From positions 1 through 34,891 of the forward strand of contig PYST01000342.1 in NCBI GenBank assembly GCA_003049485.1: a DNA stretch of 34,891 nt. Reading direction: 5' to 3'. This DNA is from Ophioceras dolichostomum. Lineage: Eukaryota; Ascomycota; Sordariomycetes; Magnaporthales; Ophioceraceae. This document shows, one piece after another, positions 9,201-18,519 of this stretch (positions within the stretch are counted from its first letter, which is position 1; each line of letters starts with the position of its first letter). Position numbers and translations under genes: made by a program. The notes under the pieces were generated by a model that had not been told where the DNA came from, made no database searches, and worked only from the letters and a program-made list of their open reading frames with translations.

Positions 9201-11181
9201 GCGCGAGCGGCTCGCCGACACGCTGCGCGGCGGATACATCACCATGCTCGGCGTGCTGAGCAGCGACCCGCGCGGCCTCCAGATGCTGGATCGGTGGCGC
9301 GTGTTCAACATGATGTACCACGTCGTCGACCTCAGGCAGCGGCCGGACTTGGTCAAGCTGCTGCTCTCCAGCCTGGACTACGGCCTCCAGGGCCACCCGC
9401 GCGTGCTGCTGTCCAAGGCGTTGACGGCGGGCAGCAAGGAGATCCGCATCCACGCCACCAACTTGCTGCGCAAGTACACGGCTCGGCGGCACGCCGGGCT
9501 GGTCATGCTCAGCGACGCCAAGTGGGCCATCCGGCTGCTGGTCACGCAGCTGTACGACCCGGAGGTCGAGGTGTGCGCCACGGCCGTCAAGATCCTGGAG
9601 CAGGCCTGCAACACCAAGCACTACCTGGAGTACATCGTCGAGTGCCGCCCGGCCCTGGACCACCTGGGCGAGCTGGGCGCCCCGCTCTTGCTCCGTTTCC
9701 TGTCCACCTCCATCGGCTACCACTACCTGGACGGCCTGGACTACATCAGCAACGAAATGGACGACTGGTTCCTCGGCCGCAACGACGCGTACGTGGCTCT
9801 GATCGAGGCGAGCCTGGCCCGGGCTTTCGCCTCCTTTTCCGCCGGCGGCGGCATCGGTGGTGGTGGCGGCGGCGGCGGCGTTGGCGTTGGCGTCGGCGGC
9901 ATCGTGGTCGGCAGTAGCGGCGGCTACGGCGCCGGAGAAGACCAAAGCCAGCCGTCGGGCGGCGCTGACGACCCCTTCTATCCGCACATCCCGCCCCACT
10001 TCTACCGCGAGCTCACCCGCACGCGCGAAGGCTGCCGGCTGCTGGCGGACAAGGGCCACTTCGACGAGTTTGCCGCCACCATCCGCGACCACGGCATGCG
10101 GGACGACGATGCCGAAACCATTGTCAAGGTCAAGGGCTGCCTGTGGGCCGTCGGCAACGTCGGGTCGATGGAGCTGGGCGCCCCGTTCCTCGAGAGCTGC
10201 GACGTCGTGGCCCACGTCGTGCGCATCGCACAGGAGCACCCGGTCATGAGCCTGCGCGGCACCGCCTTCTTCGTGATCGGCCTCATCTCCCGCTCGGTGC
10301 ACGGGCTCGAGATCCTCTCCGAGCATGGCTGGGACTCGAACACCAGCACTTCGGGCACGTCCCTGGGCCTGTGCCTGCCGACCGACCTCTCGCGCTTCTT
10401 CTCGCTGCAGCCCTGGCCGCACGCCCCGCCCGCAGCCGTCTCGCTGCCGCCCAGTCAGAAGACCCAGCCGGCAGACCCGCCCGTCGTGCCCATGCGCCGG
10501 CCCCGCGCCGAGTCGTCCGTCAGCGTCAGCATCAGCGAGGACAGCCACGACCCGGCCATGGTGCTCGACCCGGACCCTACTAACCAGCGCATCCTTGAGC
10601 TGGTCATCGACCTGGGTAACGTCGTGCTGTATAAGCGTACTATGGGCGAGCTTATGCAGCTCAGGCACCAGAAGAAGGCCCCCGGCTTCTACCAGCCCCG
10701 GCTCTTCCGCAAGGTCATGTCGCTGCTCGAGTGCCATCACTACCGCCTGCAGGCCCGCATGGTTCTGGAGTTATTCGACCGCAGCGTGCTACGACGCGTC
10801 GTTTTCGAGGAGGATGACGGCGGTAACGACGATGACGACGACGAAGACGACGAGAAGGAAGACGACGACAAAGAAGGCGGCAACGGCAGCCCCGTCGATC
10901 TCGGCAGCAGAAAGTGTAGGGAGGACAGGGACGATGAAGATGAGGACGAGGATGACGACAACGAAGAGGATGGGGACGAAACGGAGGAAGAAGAGGATCA
11001 GGGTGAGGAGGAGGGAGCCGAACGGGGCGACGAGCAAGTCGTATATGCTGAGGGTTTGGGCCGCGGTAGGTTTTGCGCCTACGACGACGAGAACGAGAGC
11101 TCGGGCGACGAGGAGCGCACCGAGAGGCAGAGGAGTGTCAGCGACCCTGCAGACCTGATGCACAATGCCAGCGGCGTATGA
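6223..11181 (+). CDS. TORC2 subunit RICTOR/Avo3/Ste16 homologue, single exon
   Basis: It is a scaffold subunit of TOR complex 2, which controls AGC kinases, actin and membrane stress responses. The 1652-residue ORF has no intron. Residues 1-150 are low complexity, with a Pro tract and an Ala/Gly tract. About 155-250 form a charged helical segment like the HR1 repeat (RALAALRESLSRELKIKEG...). From residue 294 the RICTOR N-terminal helical region begins (FALAEILQALEVDGMNPEYYVARANSL). Residues of about 739-860 are a Gly/Ala-rich insert. About 869-985 match the RasGEF_N-like/RICTOR middle region (KWNWDVILKIVEGPL, FYRPFKYKFSELPSTRGTQKY). About 1160-1375 contain the conserved RICTOR region (YLDGLDYISNEMDDW, TIVKVKGCLWAVGNVGSMELG, LRGTAFFVIGLISRS), split by a second poly-Gly insert at about 1207-1240. 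The C-terminal 120 residues are highly acidic (Asp/Glu). The start is the first ATG of this frame; its context is not strong. Confidence 0.95.
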   Translation: MARPSTVLGASATPNQKGFAPQVQQSHPAPSAAGAGAGTGAGAGQLNYRSSFERDALQSPPAPAPPPPPPPPLPLPLPLQVPLSSANGATGGRSNSLAAASGTPSVGFGPRGSSLNPPPAAPGSFSSELRSQVTMASSRATSRAADMYGGGSVMGDKLERLDSRFERLDRLDMLDEEGLEERALAALRESLSRELKIKEGSENMLEALNTKKPKQAREQRQRVEVELKASNQRIRELRERIASAEQTRTRAAAPRTPTRPSFQSTASGLLRSPRSASRSGAGSEVDEAAESPSFALAEILQALEVDGMNPEYYVARANSLVDLFKRHAALKHDLVWSVFGARMQVMLLSTSREVVAAGYRMTRHAVSDVASLRKIRSLNTDYIVVQSLIKDRKADLEREQALKFVRAFLDVKDGTRELSRAVVRTVAAVAEQGEDRLRAMCVETLAELLVRDPPLLVACGGLSSISEALADGSYKAPESLAAVLLYLLDAPQKRRFLRPGYGLEVLFTVFTDELAASEPVLKQNSRAVASALRSWPGLMALCMYDFRAVRSLMGGLVLPSEPIREAIVELLYSLLRIKPPAWASSFLAGRRLTTYGRVATLAASLTSSSSMAAAHYDLGEDDGGEPNFVEHFTALLLAVFVRSGLLPSLLRLARDAETPSLKRKATLLIGEVLRLSSRLLPPSWSSELQLLPELFAAATRFGDEDHFIATGIVYQISSVSRTLYRSVPAIPAMPMSPVSGSIGGGLGGAGGGGVLGGGGGGVGGVSAIGAASIDLALASSTGGSGVGGGGAGGGVGGGSSISGTGIGPGGGVGVGVGVDESQQQLSRGSATATSAVGSSAGGGPAAVAAAAAAAAAGAAASTHLDDAAFRQLLIESAVLSSSNFNKWNWDVILKIVEGPLTSGKRLEEALRASKFLKRVVNFYRPFKYKFSELPSTRGTQKYVRAGCALMHTFLQTPEGTRYLMDNKLLRQIAECLAQCDPASGISAQAVVFSRERLADTLRGGYITMLGVLSSDPRGLQMLDRWRVFNMMYHVVDLRQRPDLVKLLLSSLDYGLQGHPRVLLSKALTAGSKEIRIHATNLLRKYTARRHAGLVMLSDAKWAIRLLVTQLYDPEVEVCATAVKILEQACNTKHYLEYIVECRPALDHLGELGAPLLLRFLSTSIGYHYLDGLDYISNEMDDWFLGRNDAYVALIEASLARAFASFSAGGGIGGGGGGGGVGVGVGGIVVGSSGGYGAGEDQSQPSGGADDPFYPHIPPHFYRELTRTREGCRLLADKGHFDEFAATIRDHGMRDDDAETIVKVKGCLWAVGNVGSMELGAPFLESCDVVAHVVRIAQEHPVMSLRGTAFFVIGLISRSVHGLEILSEHGWDSNTSTSGTSLGLCLPTDLSRFFSLQPWPHAPPAAVSLPPSQKTQPADPPVVPMRRPRAESSVSVSISEDSHDPAMVLDPDPTNQRILELVIDLGNVVLYKRTMGELMQLRHQKKAPGFYQPRLFRKVMSLLECHHYRLQARMVLELFDRSVLRRVVFEEDDGGNDDDDDEDDEKEDDDKEGGNGSPVDLGSRKCREDRDDEDEDEDDDNEEDGDETEEEEDQGEEEGAERGDEQVVYAEGLGRGRFCAYDDENESSGDEERTERQRSVSDPADLMHNASGV
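8437..8806 (+). repeat. Gly/Ala-rich low-complexity coding insert in RICTOR
   Basis: GGC/GGT-rich triplets encode long Gly runs and then an Ala run (GCC/GCT repeats near 8761-8800). The insert separates two conserved helical regions of the protein. Slippage-prone trinucleotide sequence of this kind usually varies in length between strains. Confidence 0.85.
10806..11010 (+). repeat. Acidic GAC/GAA-rich tail-coding tract of RICTOR
   Basis: Imperfect GAC/GAT/GAA triplets encode runs of Asp and Glu close to the C-terminus. The tract follows the last conserved segment and is probably a disordered acidic tail. Confidence 0.85.
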
Positions 11182-12402
11182 CGTCTAACACGGCGGATGA
11201 TGAATGGGCGGTCAGAAGACCCCGAGTTCTACCACATTCCGCCTACACCGTCTGGGTAGGTTGGGCTGCGTATGGCGGCTCGGGGGCCGTTCGGTCTCGA
11301 CTCTTTACGGCCCGGCCCGTCTCTCCATCCATTGGTCTCACGATCATTCACCTGTCATCAAGGTATAGGCGCATGGAATATCTAGATGCTATGTACGAGC
11401 TCAGTGTAGCAGACATCAGACCACATTGGGGTTTTGGCGGTCCAGCGGGAGTCACAGGTTATCTACGTCTCATTGTTATCCTTTGTTCCCTCTCCATGTT
11501 CTGTTTCCTTTTCGGTAATTTGGGTTGATATCAGTCACTGGTTTTTTGCTCCACCTGAGACGACTGCATCTACACACGAACGAGTCCGAATGTGTGCGTA
11601 TGTATGTACCTCTCTATATAGGGGCACTTCATAACTGGTTCAAGGCAGTAGAGGTTTGTTATCCGGCTCATTCCTACATCTCGTCGTCGCTTGTGCAGTG
11701 TCAACCAAGAGAGCCACTTCGTCCTGGTGGGCACCTAGGTTACCAGTTCCCACAAGTCATCCCGCCCGGGGACCTCTTCGTCATTGACCCAGCGGCAAAG
11801 AGAGGCCGACGAGCGTATTGACCGGAGTATCCTCCGCGCCAGCTCTACACAAACATGTTTAGGGGGTTGGTGGGTCAGTTCTCCAGATTTGACCCATAGC
11901 TTAGTCCATATGTGGGAATGGGTGGGTGATTAGACGCCTCTGGGCTTGGATCGGGGGTAGGTGACTCGTGAGTTACAAACTCTTGCTGTCGTCACCCCAC
12001 CCCCACCACCGACGCCGGAGGCCAGAAAAGACGTCCACCAAATAAAATTCATAACGGAACCTAGTGTGAGCTTGACCAGACCCCGATACCTCGTACATGC
12101 CACCTAGGTACCGAATACCGTATCTTCTACATTGGCTACCAAACAACAGTGCGTGCGTTTTATACTTTCTCCGTCTTTACTCCTTTCTGGCACTGGCACT
12201 TCTTGTCTCGTCAGACTTAGGTAGTACCTAGGTACCCACCCATTTAGATCACTACACTCACGGTGCTTTCTCTCGGCGCTAACATACCTCATCTCCTTAC
12301 CTACCTATCTACCTTACCAATGTACCCATGGGTGCCTTTTAGGTACATGTCTATTGCCTCGAGCACGATCAATAATAAGCCGATCATCGCACATGGTCCA
12401 GG
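11182..12402. promoter_or_regulatory. Intergenic region: RICTOR 3' end and thiamine gene promoter
   Basis: The first part should be the RICTOR 3' UTR, and the right part the promoter and leader of the thiamine gene. CTATATAGG at 11614-11622 is TATA-like, and AATAAA occurs near 12041. GTGACTC-GTGAGTTAC at 11961-11976 is an imperfect palindrome containing a TGACTC half-site like those bound by Gcn4/Cpc1-type factors; function is unproven. From about 12100 to 12360 CCTAGGTACC/ACCTACCTA micro-repeats are dense. No TPP riboswitch core (CTGAGA paired with TGAACCTGAT) was found. Confidence 0.45.
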
Positions 12403-15085
12403 ATGCCACGCCGGAGGGTTCTAGCGATTGCTGGCTCAGACAGTTCAGGTGGAGCGTACGTGGTCCATCAATCAGCCGTGTTGTTCTGCTTACAATCTAG
12501 GTGTCCTTCCTTTTTTTTTCCTGCTAACAGCAGACCCTTCACGCTTCACAAAAAGAGGCCTTGAGGCCGACCAGAAGGTACTCGCAGCTCACGGCTGCTA
12601 CGCGATGAGTGCCACTACGGCTCTCACCGCCCAGGACACAAAGGGGGTCCATGAAGTTCACTCCGTGCCCCCACTGTTCGTTCGGAGGCAGATCGACGCC
12701 TGCTTTTCAGACATCGGCGTCGATGTCGTCAAGACCGGTGCGAGTTTGGGGTGAAATGCTTTCTTCTCCCCCGATGTCCGAGTCCACCAGCTTACAATTA
12801 GCCGCCGTTGGGCAAGAAAGGCATGCTCGCGTCTGCCGAAACCATACAGGTTGTGGCCGAAGCACTCCGCGCCCATCGTGAAGACGAGAAGCTACCACTA
12901 GTGGTTGATCCTGTTGGTGCTCCCAAGATGTTCTCTTCCTTTCCCTCCCACGGAGCTTATGAGCCAGACGTGCTGAGTGCGCCGGCTTTGCGGGTCTTTT
13001 CACTTAACACGCCCGTGCATCGGACATGCTGGCGACGGAGATGCTGAAGATGTTGGCTCCCTCGCTAACAAATGTCGGTGACCGGTCCAATCTTGTAAGG
13101 TCATGGTGGCCACCTCCGGAGCCAGGCTTCTCCCGAAGGAGGCCGTGGCAAATCTGATCTCCCTCCTACTACCGCTGTCTACAGTCCTGACCCCGAATAT
13201 CCCGGAGGCTCACGTGTTACTCGCCGTCTCCGGCCGTGACCAGCGGCCCATCCGGACCGTCGAGGATCTAGAGGCCATTGCCCGCTCGCTCCGGACACTA
13301 GGGCCAGACTACGTTCTCGTGAAGGGCGGCCACTCGCCGTTCCGCCGCGGAGATTACGCAGCTGCGGAGACCTCTGACGAGCGCCACCTGGTCGTCGATG
13401 TACTCGTAGGACCCGACGACCATGTGACTAGGATCGAGACTGCTTACCAGAGCTCGAGGCACACCCACGGCACCGGCTGCTCTCTCGCCTGTGAGTATCA
13501 AGAGTGGGGAAATGTGAGGTGGGAGAAATGGGCCCGGGAGCCGGGAGCAAGGAACGAACGCTGACATGGCACCCGACTGAACCGAGCAAACTGCGCAGCA
13601 GCCATAGCGGCCAATATTGCACAGGGCTTAGATATGCACCGCGCCGTGAAATCTGCTTGCAGATACGTTGAGGCAGCCATCAGGACGGCGCCCGGATTCG
13701 GGCAGGGGAATGGCCCCCTGAACCACTTCCACTCGCTCCTCATGTTGCCATTTGCGCCGTGAGCGTCCCGTCTCGATTTCTTCCAAATTCGGGTCCCTGT
13801 CCCGGACAACTGGCAAATCGATGCAAAGAGACCGCAAGGCTAACGGGGCGATGTGGAGCACTTGGACGTGCAACTTCTAGTGGCCGGTTCGTCGAGTATG
13901 TTCTCGACCATGCAGATGTGGCCCCTGTCTGGAGCCGTTTCACGCGTCATCCCTTTGTTCTCGGGCTGGGCGACGGGAGCCTTCCGCTGGATTCCTTCAA
14001 GGGATACCTCGTGCAAGACTACCTCTATCTCGTGAGTGTCGGTGTCTAGACGGTCCACAAGACAACCCTAACTACCTGCGCGAAGACTGTCCTCCGCTAA
14101 TGACGGTACACACAAGACGCATTTTGCGAGGGCGCACGGTCTCTCCGCATTCAAGTCCACCAGCAGATCAGAAATCTCGACCGTGAGTTCGTCTTTTCTT
14201 CCTCGGTATAAAGACTCGGCCCGGGGAGGGGGGCATGTCTAGCCGACCGCTGGTTGCTGGCTGTTGACCTCCTGACTGCCACCCGTGATAGGCGGCTTCC
14301 ATCATAGAGCATATCGAGAGAGAGAGCAAGCTGCACCTCGAGTACTGCCGAGAATTCGGGTTGACGAAAGAAGAAGTAGAGACGGCCGACGAGCACATAG
14401 GCAAGTTCCCCTCTCCCCCTTTCCTCTGTGATGAAACACCCGACGCTCAACGCTGACGAGAAGACCCGTCGAGCAGCTTGCACCGCTTACAGCAGGTATG
14501 CCACCGCCCCATTGGTTAATCGTCTACAGAGCCAAAATTCGAGCCGAATTTGTTCTGACTTGTCACCCGCCTTCCAAGATACATTCTCGATATCGGACAG
14601 TCGACGGACTGGGTCGGGCTGCAAATCGCGATGGCCCCTTGTCTCCTCGGCTATGGAGACATTGCCGCCCACCTGCACGGCGACCCACGGTCGAAGAGAG
14701 AAGATAACCCCTACTGGACCTGGGTCAACAACTATACAGCCGACGACTACGTCCAGGCGGTGAGAAAAGGATCTGGTACGGGCAATGCCCCAGGCGCGGC
14801 CTTTTTTTTTGGATTGGAATTACTGGCGACGGGCTGACCGATTGACTGACTAACTGGACTGACTGACACTCACCACTCCAAGATATGTTGGAAAAATTCG
14901 CCGTTTCACAGTCCCCGGCGAAGATCGAGGAGCTGATCAAGATATTTGTTCAGGCAACCAAGGTAAAGTATTCATCCCATGCTCCGTCTTTCTCCTAGAC
15001 TGGGATGCTAACATTGGGTGAATTTTAGTTGGAAATCTCATTCTGGGAAATGTTTCCATCATCTCCGTCGTCTTTGGATGGGTAG
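12403..15085 (+). CDS. Bifunctional HMP(-P) kinase / thiaminase II (THI20-type ThiD-TenA fusion), 12 exons
   Basis: It phosphorylates hydroxymethylpyrimidine (ThiD part) and salvages thiamine pyrimidine (TenA part). Exons: 12403-12455, 12556-12737, 12821-12912, 13100-13490, 13599-13758, 13881-14031, 14117-14182, 14292-14400, 14477-14495, 14579-14775, 14883-14962, 15029-15085; about 518 residues, all phases consistent. ThiD signatures are RRRVLAIAGSDSSGGA, GLEADQKVLAAHGCYAMSA, VVDPVMVATSG, LTPNIPEA, YVLVKGGH and HTHGTGCS. The TenA part starts near residue 293 (GRFVEYVLDHADVAPVWSRF), with GYLVQDYLYL, ACTAYSR, the presumed catalytic Cys in MAPCLLGYG (C429), and the C-terminal LEISFWEMFP carrying the conserved Glu. 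Intron 8 uses a GC donor (GCAAGT), exon 9 is only 19 nt, and intron 3 has a weak GTTGGT donor, each forced by protein continuity. Identity is firm; small exons are inferred. Confidence 0.92.
14401..14476 (+). other. GC-AG intron (intron 8 of the thiamine gene)
   Basis: The intron begins GCAAGT after GAGCACATAG and ends in the tandem acceptor GAGCAG. No GT donor in the area keeps the TenA frame (EHI then ACTAYSR). GCAAGT is the usual form of the rare GC donor class. Either acceptor of the NAGNAG pair keeps frame and would add or drop one Ala. Confidence 0.75.
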
Positions 15086-15604
15086 TGCCTGGTCGCATGG
15101 AGGATAAAGGATGGAGGGGTGGTGCCAGGACAATACTGGCTGATCGAGAATCACGTGACAAGCCACATTCACCTCTCCAATTCAGGCATTGCCTGGGCGT
15201 GTGGCGCATCCCGTCCAAATTTTCTGCTTGGCTGGTGTGGCTTTGCCCCCCTTCAGATAACAGAATCAAAATGACAACCCAAAAAAAAAAATCTGTCGTC
15301 GTCGCCTTTCCCACTTTCATCACCAAACAACAAATAACCGTTCCCGCCAGACGCAACCCGTCCCTTGCACCACCTCTGTGGCGTCTCTTGGTTTCGCTCC
15401 CCGGCGAAAAAGTGTTTTCAAACGCCCATTTGCACAGTTAACTCTTCCTTTTCCCACCCGAATTAACGGTCTCCGCGTTTGGGCGGTTTTCCGTGCAATC
15501 TCTGTTTTGCCCTGCTCGGCTTGTCTTGGTCCTGCCCGAATTTTCGGCCTAGAAGCCATCGCCAACCGAACAGATCCATCCGCCCTCTCATCACAACAAT
15601 CGCG
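15086..15604. promoter_or_regulatory. Intergenic region and promoter of DBP2
   Basis: About 520 bp lie between the thiamine gene stop and the helicase start. The right half is pyrimidine-rich (for example CTCTTCCTTTTCCCACC near 15440), typical of fungal promoters of well-expressed genes, and likely contains the 5' UTR. An A-run sits at about 15281-15290. No other gene is seen. Confidence 0.5.
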
Positions 15605-18519
15605 ATGTCATACGGAGGCGGAAGCTACGGTTCCCGTAATGGCGGCAGCGGCGGCGGTTATTCTAATGGTGGCTACGACCGTGGTAGCTACTCCAACGGG
15701 TACGTAGACAGATTGAGATCGCCAAGCAGCTCGTCTCCTCGCTCACTCATTCAAGCGTTTGCCTCCCCCCCTCCCCGGGCATCAACCCCACGTCCCGTCG
15801 CTTGTTGTTTTATTCCTCCTTCCCCTTCTGTTGCCGTCTTGCATGTCGACTCGACCCTATGTGACTTTCAGCTAACGACATCCTCTTCGCCTGCTCGCAG
15901 CGGCTCGAATGGATATGGCGGAGGAGGAGGCTACGGTGGCGGCGGAGGCTACGGCGGTGGTAGCAGTTACGGCGGCGGCGGTTACAGCAGCGGCGGTGGT
16001 TTCGGAGGGGGAGACCGCATGTCTAACCTCGGCGCAGGCCTCCAGAAGCAAAACTGGGGTAAGAGCAACCTTCTCCTGATGATAAGCGGATAGTCGACCC
16101 CTGTGTTTTGACTCCGACGGACACGGCTGACCGATACGTTCTTATGCAGACCTAAATTCGCTCCCCAAGTTCGAGAAATCCTTCTACAAGGAGCATACTA
16201 GCGTCACCGGTCGTACACAGAGCGAGATCGACAAGTTTCGACGCGAGCACGCCATGACCGTCTTCGGAAGTGATGTCCCCAAGCCGGTCGAGACCTTCGA
16301 CGAGGCCGGATTCCCGCGATACGTCATGGACGAGGTCAAGGCCCAGGGCTTCCCCGCGCCCACGGCGATTCAGTCGCAGGGCTGGCCGATGGCCCTCAGC
16401 GGTCGTGACGTCGTCGGAATCGCGGAGACCGGCTCTGGCAAGACGCTGACCTACTGCCTGCCGGCAATTGTGCACATCAACGCCCAGCCACTGCTGGCCC
16501 CCGGTGACGGCCCCATCGTGCTCGTGCTGGCCCCTACCCGCGAGTTGGCCGTGCAGATCCAGCAGGAGATCACCAAGTTTGGCAAGTCGTCGCGCATCCG
16601 CAATACTTGCGTGTACGGCGGCGTACCCAAGGGTCCGCAGATCCGTGACCTGTCCCGAGGCGTCGAGGTCTGCATCGCCACGCCCGGCCGTCTGATCGAC
16701 ATGCTCGAGTCGGGAAAGACTAACCTCCGCCGAGTCACATACCTGGTTCTTGACGAGGCCGACCGCATGCTGGACATGGGCTTCGAGCCCCAGATCCGCA
16801 AGATCATCGGACAGATTCGGCCGGACCGTCAGACGCTGATGTGGTCTGCCACTTGGCCCAAGGAGGTCCGCAACCTCGCTTCCGACTTCCTGCAGGACTT
16901 CATTCAGGTCAACATTGGTTCTATGGACCTGGCCGCCAACCACCGCATCACTCAGATCGTCGAGGTGGTGTCGGAGGGAGAGAAACGCGACCGCATGATC
17001 CGTCATCTGGAGAAGGTGATGGACGGCAAGGACAGCCAAAACAAGGTTCTCATCTTTGTTGGCACCAAGCGTGTGGCTGATGAAATCACCCGATTTCTTC
17101 GCCAGGACGGCTGGCCTGCTCTCTGTAAGCACATGATGCCCCCCCCGCTCCTCCTCGGCCATAGCAAGACTAACATTTCGGCGCACGTGTGCCCTTCTGC
17201 TCTCAGCTATTCATGGTGACAAGCAGCAGAATGAGCGTGACTGGGTATTGGATCAGTTCAAGACCGGCAAGAGCCCGATCATGGTCGCCACCGACGTTGC
17301 CTCGCGTGGTATTGGTATGTCCTCCGTCCTCTCCCTTGCCCCGCGAGCACCTTTCCAACCTTGCCTGTCTCCCCCGCCTCCTCGGTCCCGTCGTGGGCTC
17401 CCTCACTCCTCCTCTCCCACAAACCCCGCCGCTTCCGCAGCAGCATCCAGCATATATCCGTTGTGCTTTACTCTTATGTCTAGGGGCTTTCTCGATTGCG
17501 TGAACGTGCCTGCTCTCTCTGTCTCTCTCTCTCCCGCGCGTCTTTCTGGTCTGGGAATGCGGAAAGTCTTGGGCCCTTGTTGTGGCAGCGACAGAAGCAT
17601 ATTATTATACTTACTGCTGCTGCCGCTACTGCTCACAATTCTGCTCTTGTGCTGTGGCCGCCTTCTCTGCGCGGCACAAGCGTAGGGTCGGCACTCCTTG
17701 ATCAAAATTATCTTCCCCGGTTGGTTTTTGATTGAGCCGTCCCCCAGACTTAGACTCCTCTCCGTCGGAGAAGCTCAAAACGAAAGGCCCGAGGGCCCGG
17801 AGAGGGACCTCAGGAGGGACCTGGGAGGGACCTGAATGGGAACCCAGAGAGCCACAGGACCTCCCCTGGCATCCAAACTTCCGCAACGGACAGCCCGCCT
17901 GCCAGGAGACAAAGTACCGAAAGATCCAAGAGAACATACTTAAGCTCACAGATGTTCCTCTGATCATGCTGGATCGTTTGCTATACCCATTTCCTCTTCT
18001 CTTCTGCATGCTAACGTTGTCCGACATGGTCAAACCGCTTCCAACGAAACAAGATGTGCGCAACATTACTCATGTGCTCAACTATGACTACCCCAACAAC
18101 TCGGAGGACTACATCCACCGTATTGGCAGAACTGGCCGTGCTGGTGCGAACGGAACGGCGATCACGTTCTTCACCACTGACAGTAAGTTATTCTCCTCCC
18201 CCCCCTTAAACAAAAGAATGCAACAACAGCCACCATCTCCCCCGTGCCTCGCGTTCTTGGCTCCTGCCACGTGCTTTTCACGACTCATACGTCGTTCTTC
18301 ATGCTTTTGCTGCTTGCTGACTCCTCCCGACTACATGCAGATTCTAAGCAGGCCCGCGATCTCCTCTCGGTCCTTCAGGAGGCCAAGCAGGAGATCGACC
18401 CTCGCCTCGCCGAGATGGCGAGACACGGCGGCGGCGGCGGCGGCGGCGGTCGCTATGGCTACCGCCGTAGTCGTGGCGGTGCCAACTCCCTGCCCATGGG
18501 TGGCAACCGTCGTTGGTAA
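15605..18519 (+). CDS. ATP-dependent DEAD-box RNA helicase DBP2 (p68/DDX5 family), 6 exons
   Basis: It is a nuclear RNA helicase acting in mRNP assembly, rRNA processing and mRNA quality control. Exons: 15605-15699, 15901-16058, 16150-17124, 17207-17314, 18054-18182, 18341-18519; about 547 residues, close to yeast Dbp2 as I recall it. The N-terminus is Gly/Tyr/Ser-rich. Then come QNWDLNSLPKFEKSFYKEH, the Q-motif region (FPRYVMDEVKAQGFPAPTAIQ), motif I AETGSGKT (176-183), Ia PTRELAVQ, DEAD (286-289), SAT (316-318), motif V DVASRGID and motif VI HRIGRTGR (467-474). The C-terminus has a Gly run then RYGYRRSRGG. Introns are 201, 91, 82, 739 and 158 nt. The 739-nt one splits the D codon just after DVASRGI and has branch site GCTAACG 40 nt before the acceptor. 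Identity is certain; splice sites are well supported by protein continuity. Confidence 0.96.
17315..18053 (+). other. Unusually long conserved-position intron of DBP2 (739 nt)
   Basis: Donor GTATGT directly follows the first base of the Asp codon in DVASRGI-D (phase 1); acceptor AACAAG precedes VRNITHVLNYD. It is 3.7 to 9 times longer than the other introns of this gene. It contains a GGGACCT repeat (17804, 17816, 17827, with AGGACCT at 17856) next to GC-rich complementary stretches. The last ~320 nt are open in the frame of the next exon. Yeast DBP2 genes have a long intron at what I recall as the same place, used for autoregulation. Confidence 0.85.

Noticed and set aside
8248..10740. 830-codon open frame on the minus strand
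   Set aside because: It is the antisense shadow of the RICTOR coding region, produced by GC-rich third positions. Its translation is low complexity and unlike any family, while the plus strand has clear RICTOR motifs.
11540..11600. CTGAGA upstream of the thiamine gene as a riboswitch half
   Set aside because: No TGAACCTGAT partner follows at the needed distance, and it lies about 0.85 kb from the start codon near the RICTOR 3' end.
16059..16149. Possible box C/D snoRNA in DBP2 intron 2 (CTGATGAT and CTGA)
   Set aside because: The flanking bases do not form a terminal stem, the C box has C at the first position, and the CTGAC is better explained as the branch site.
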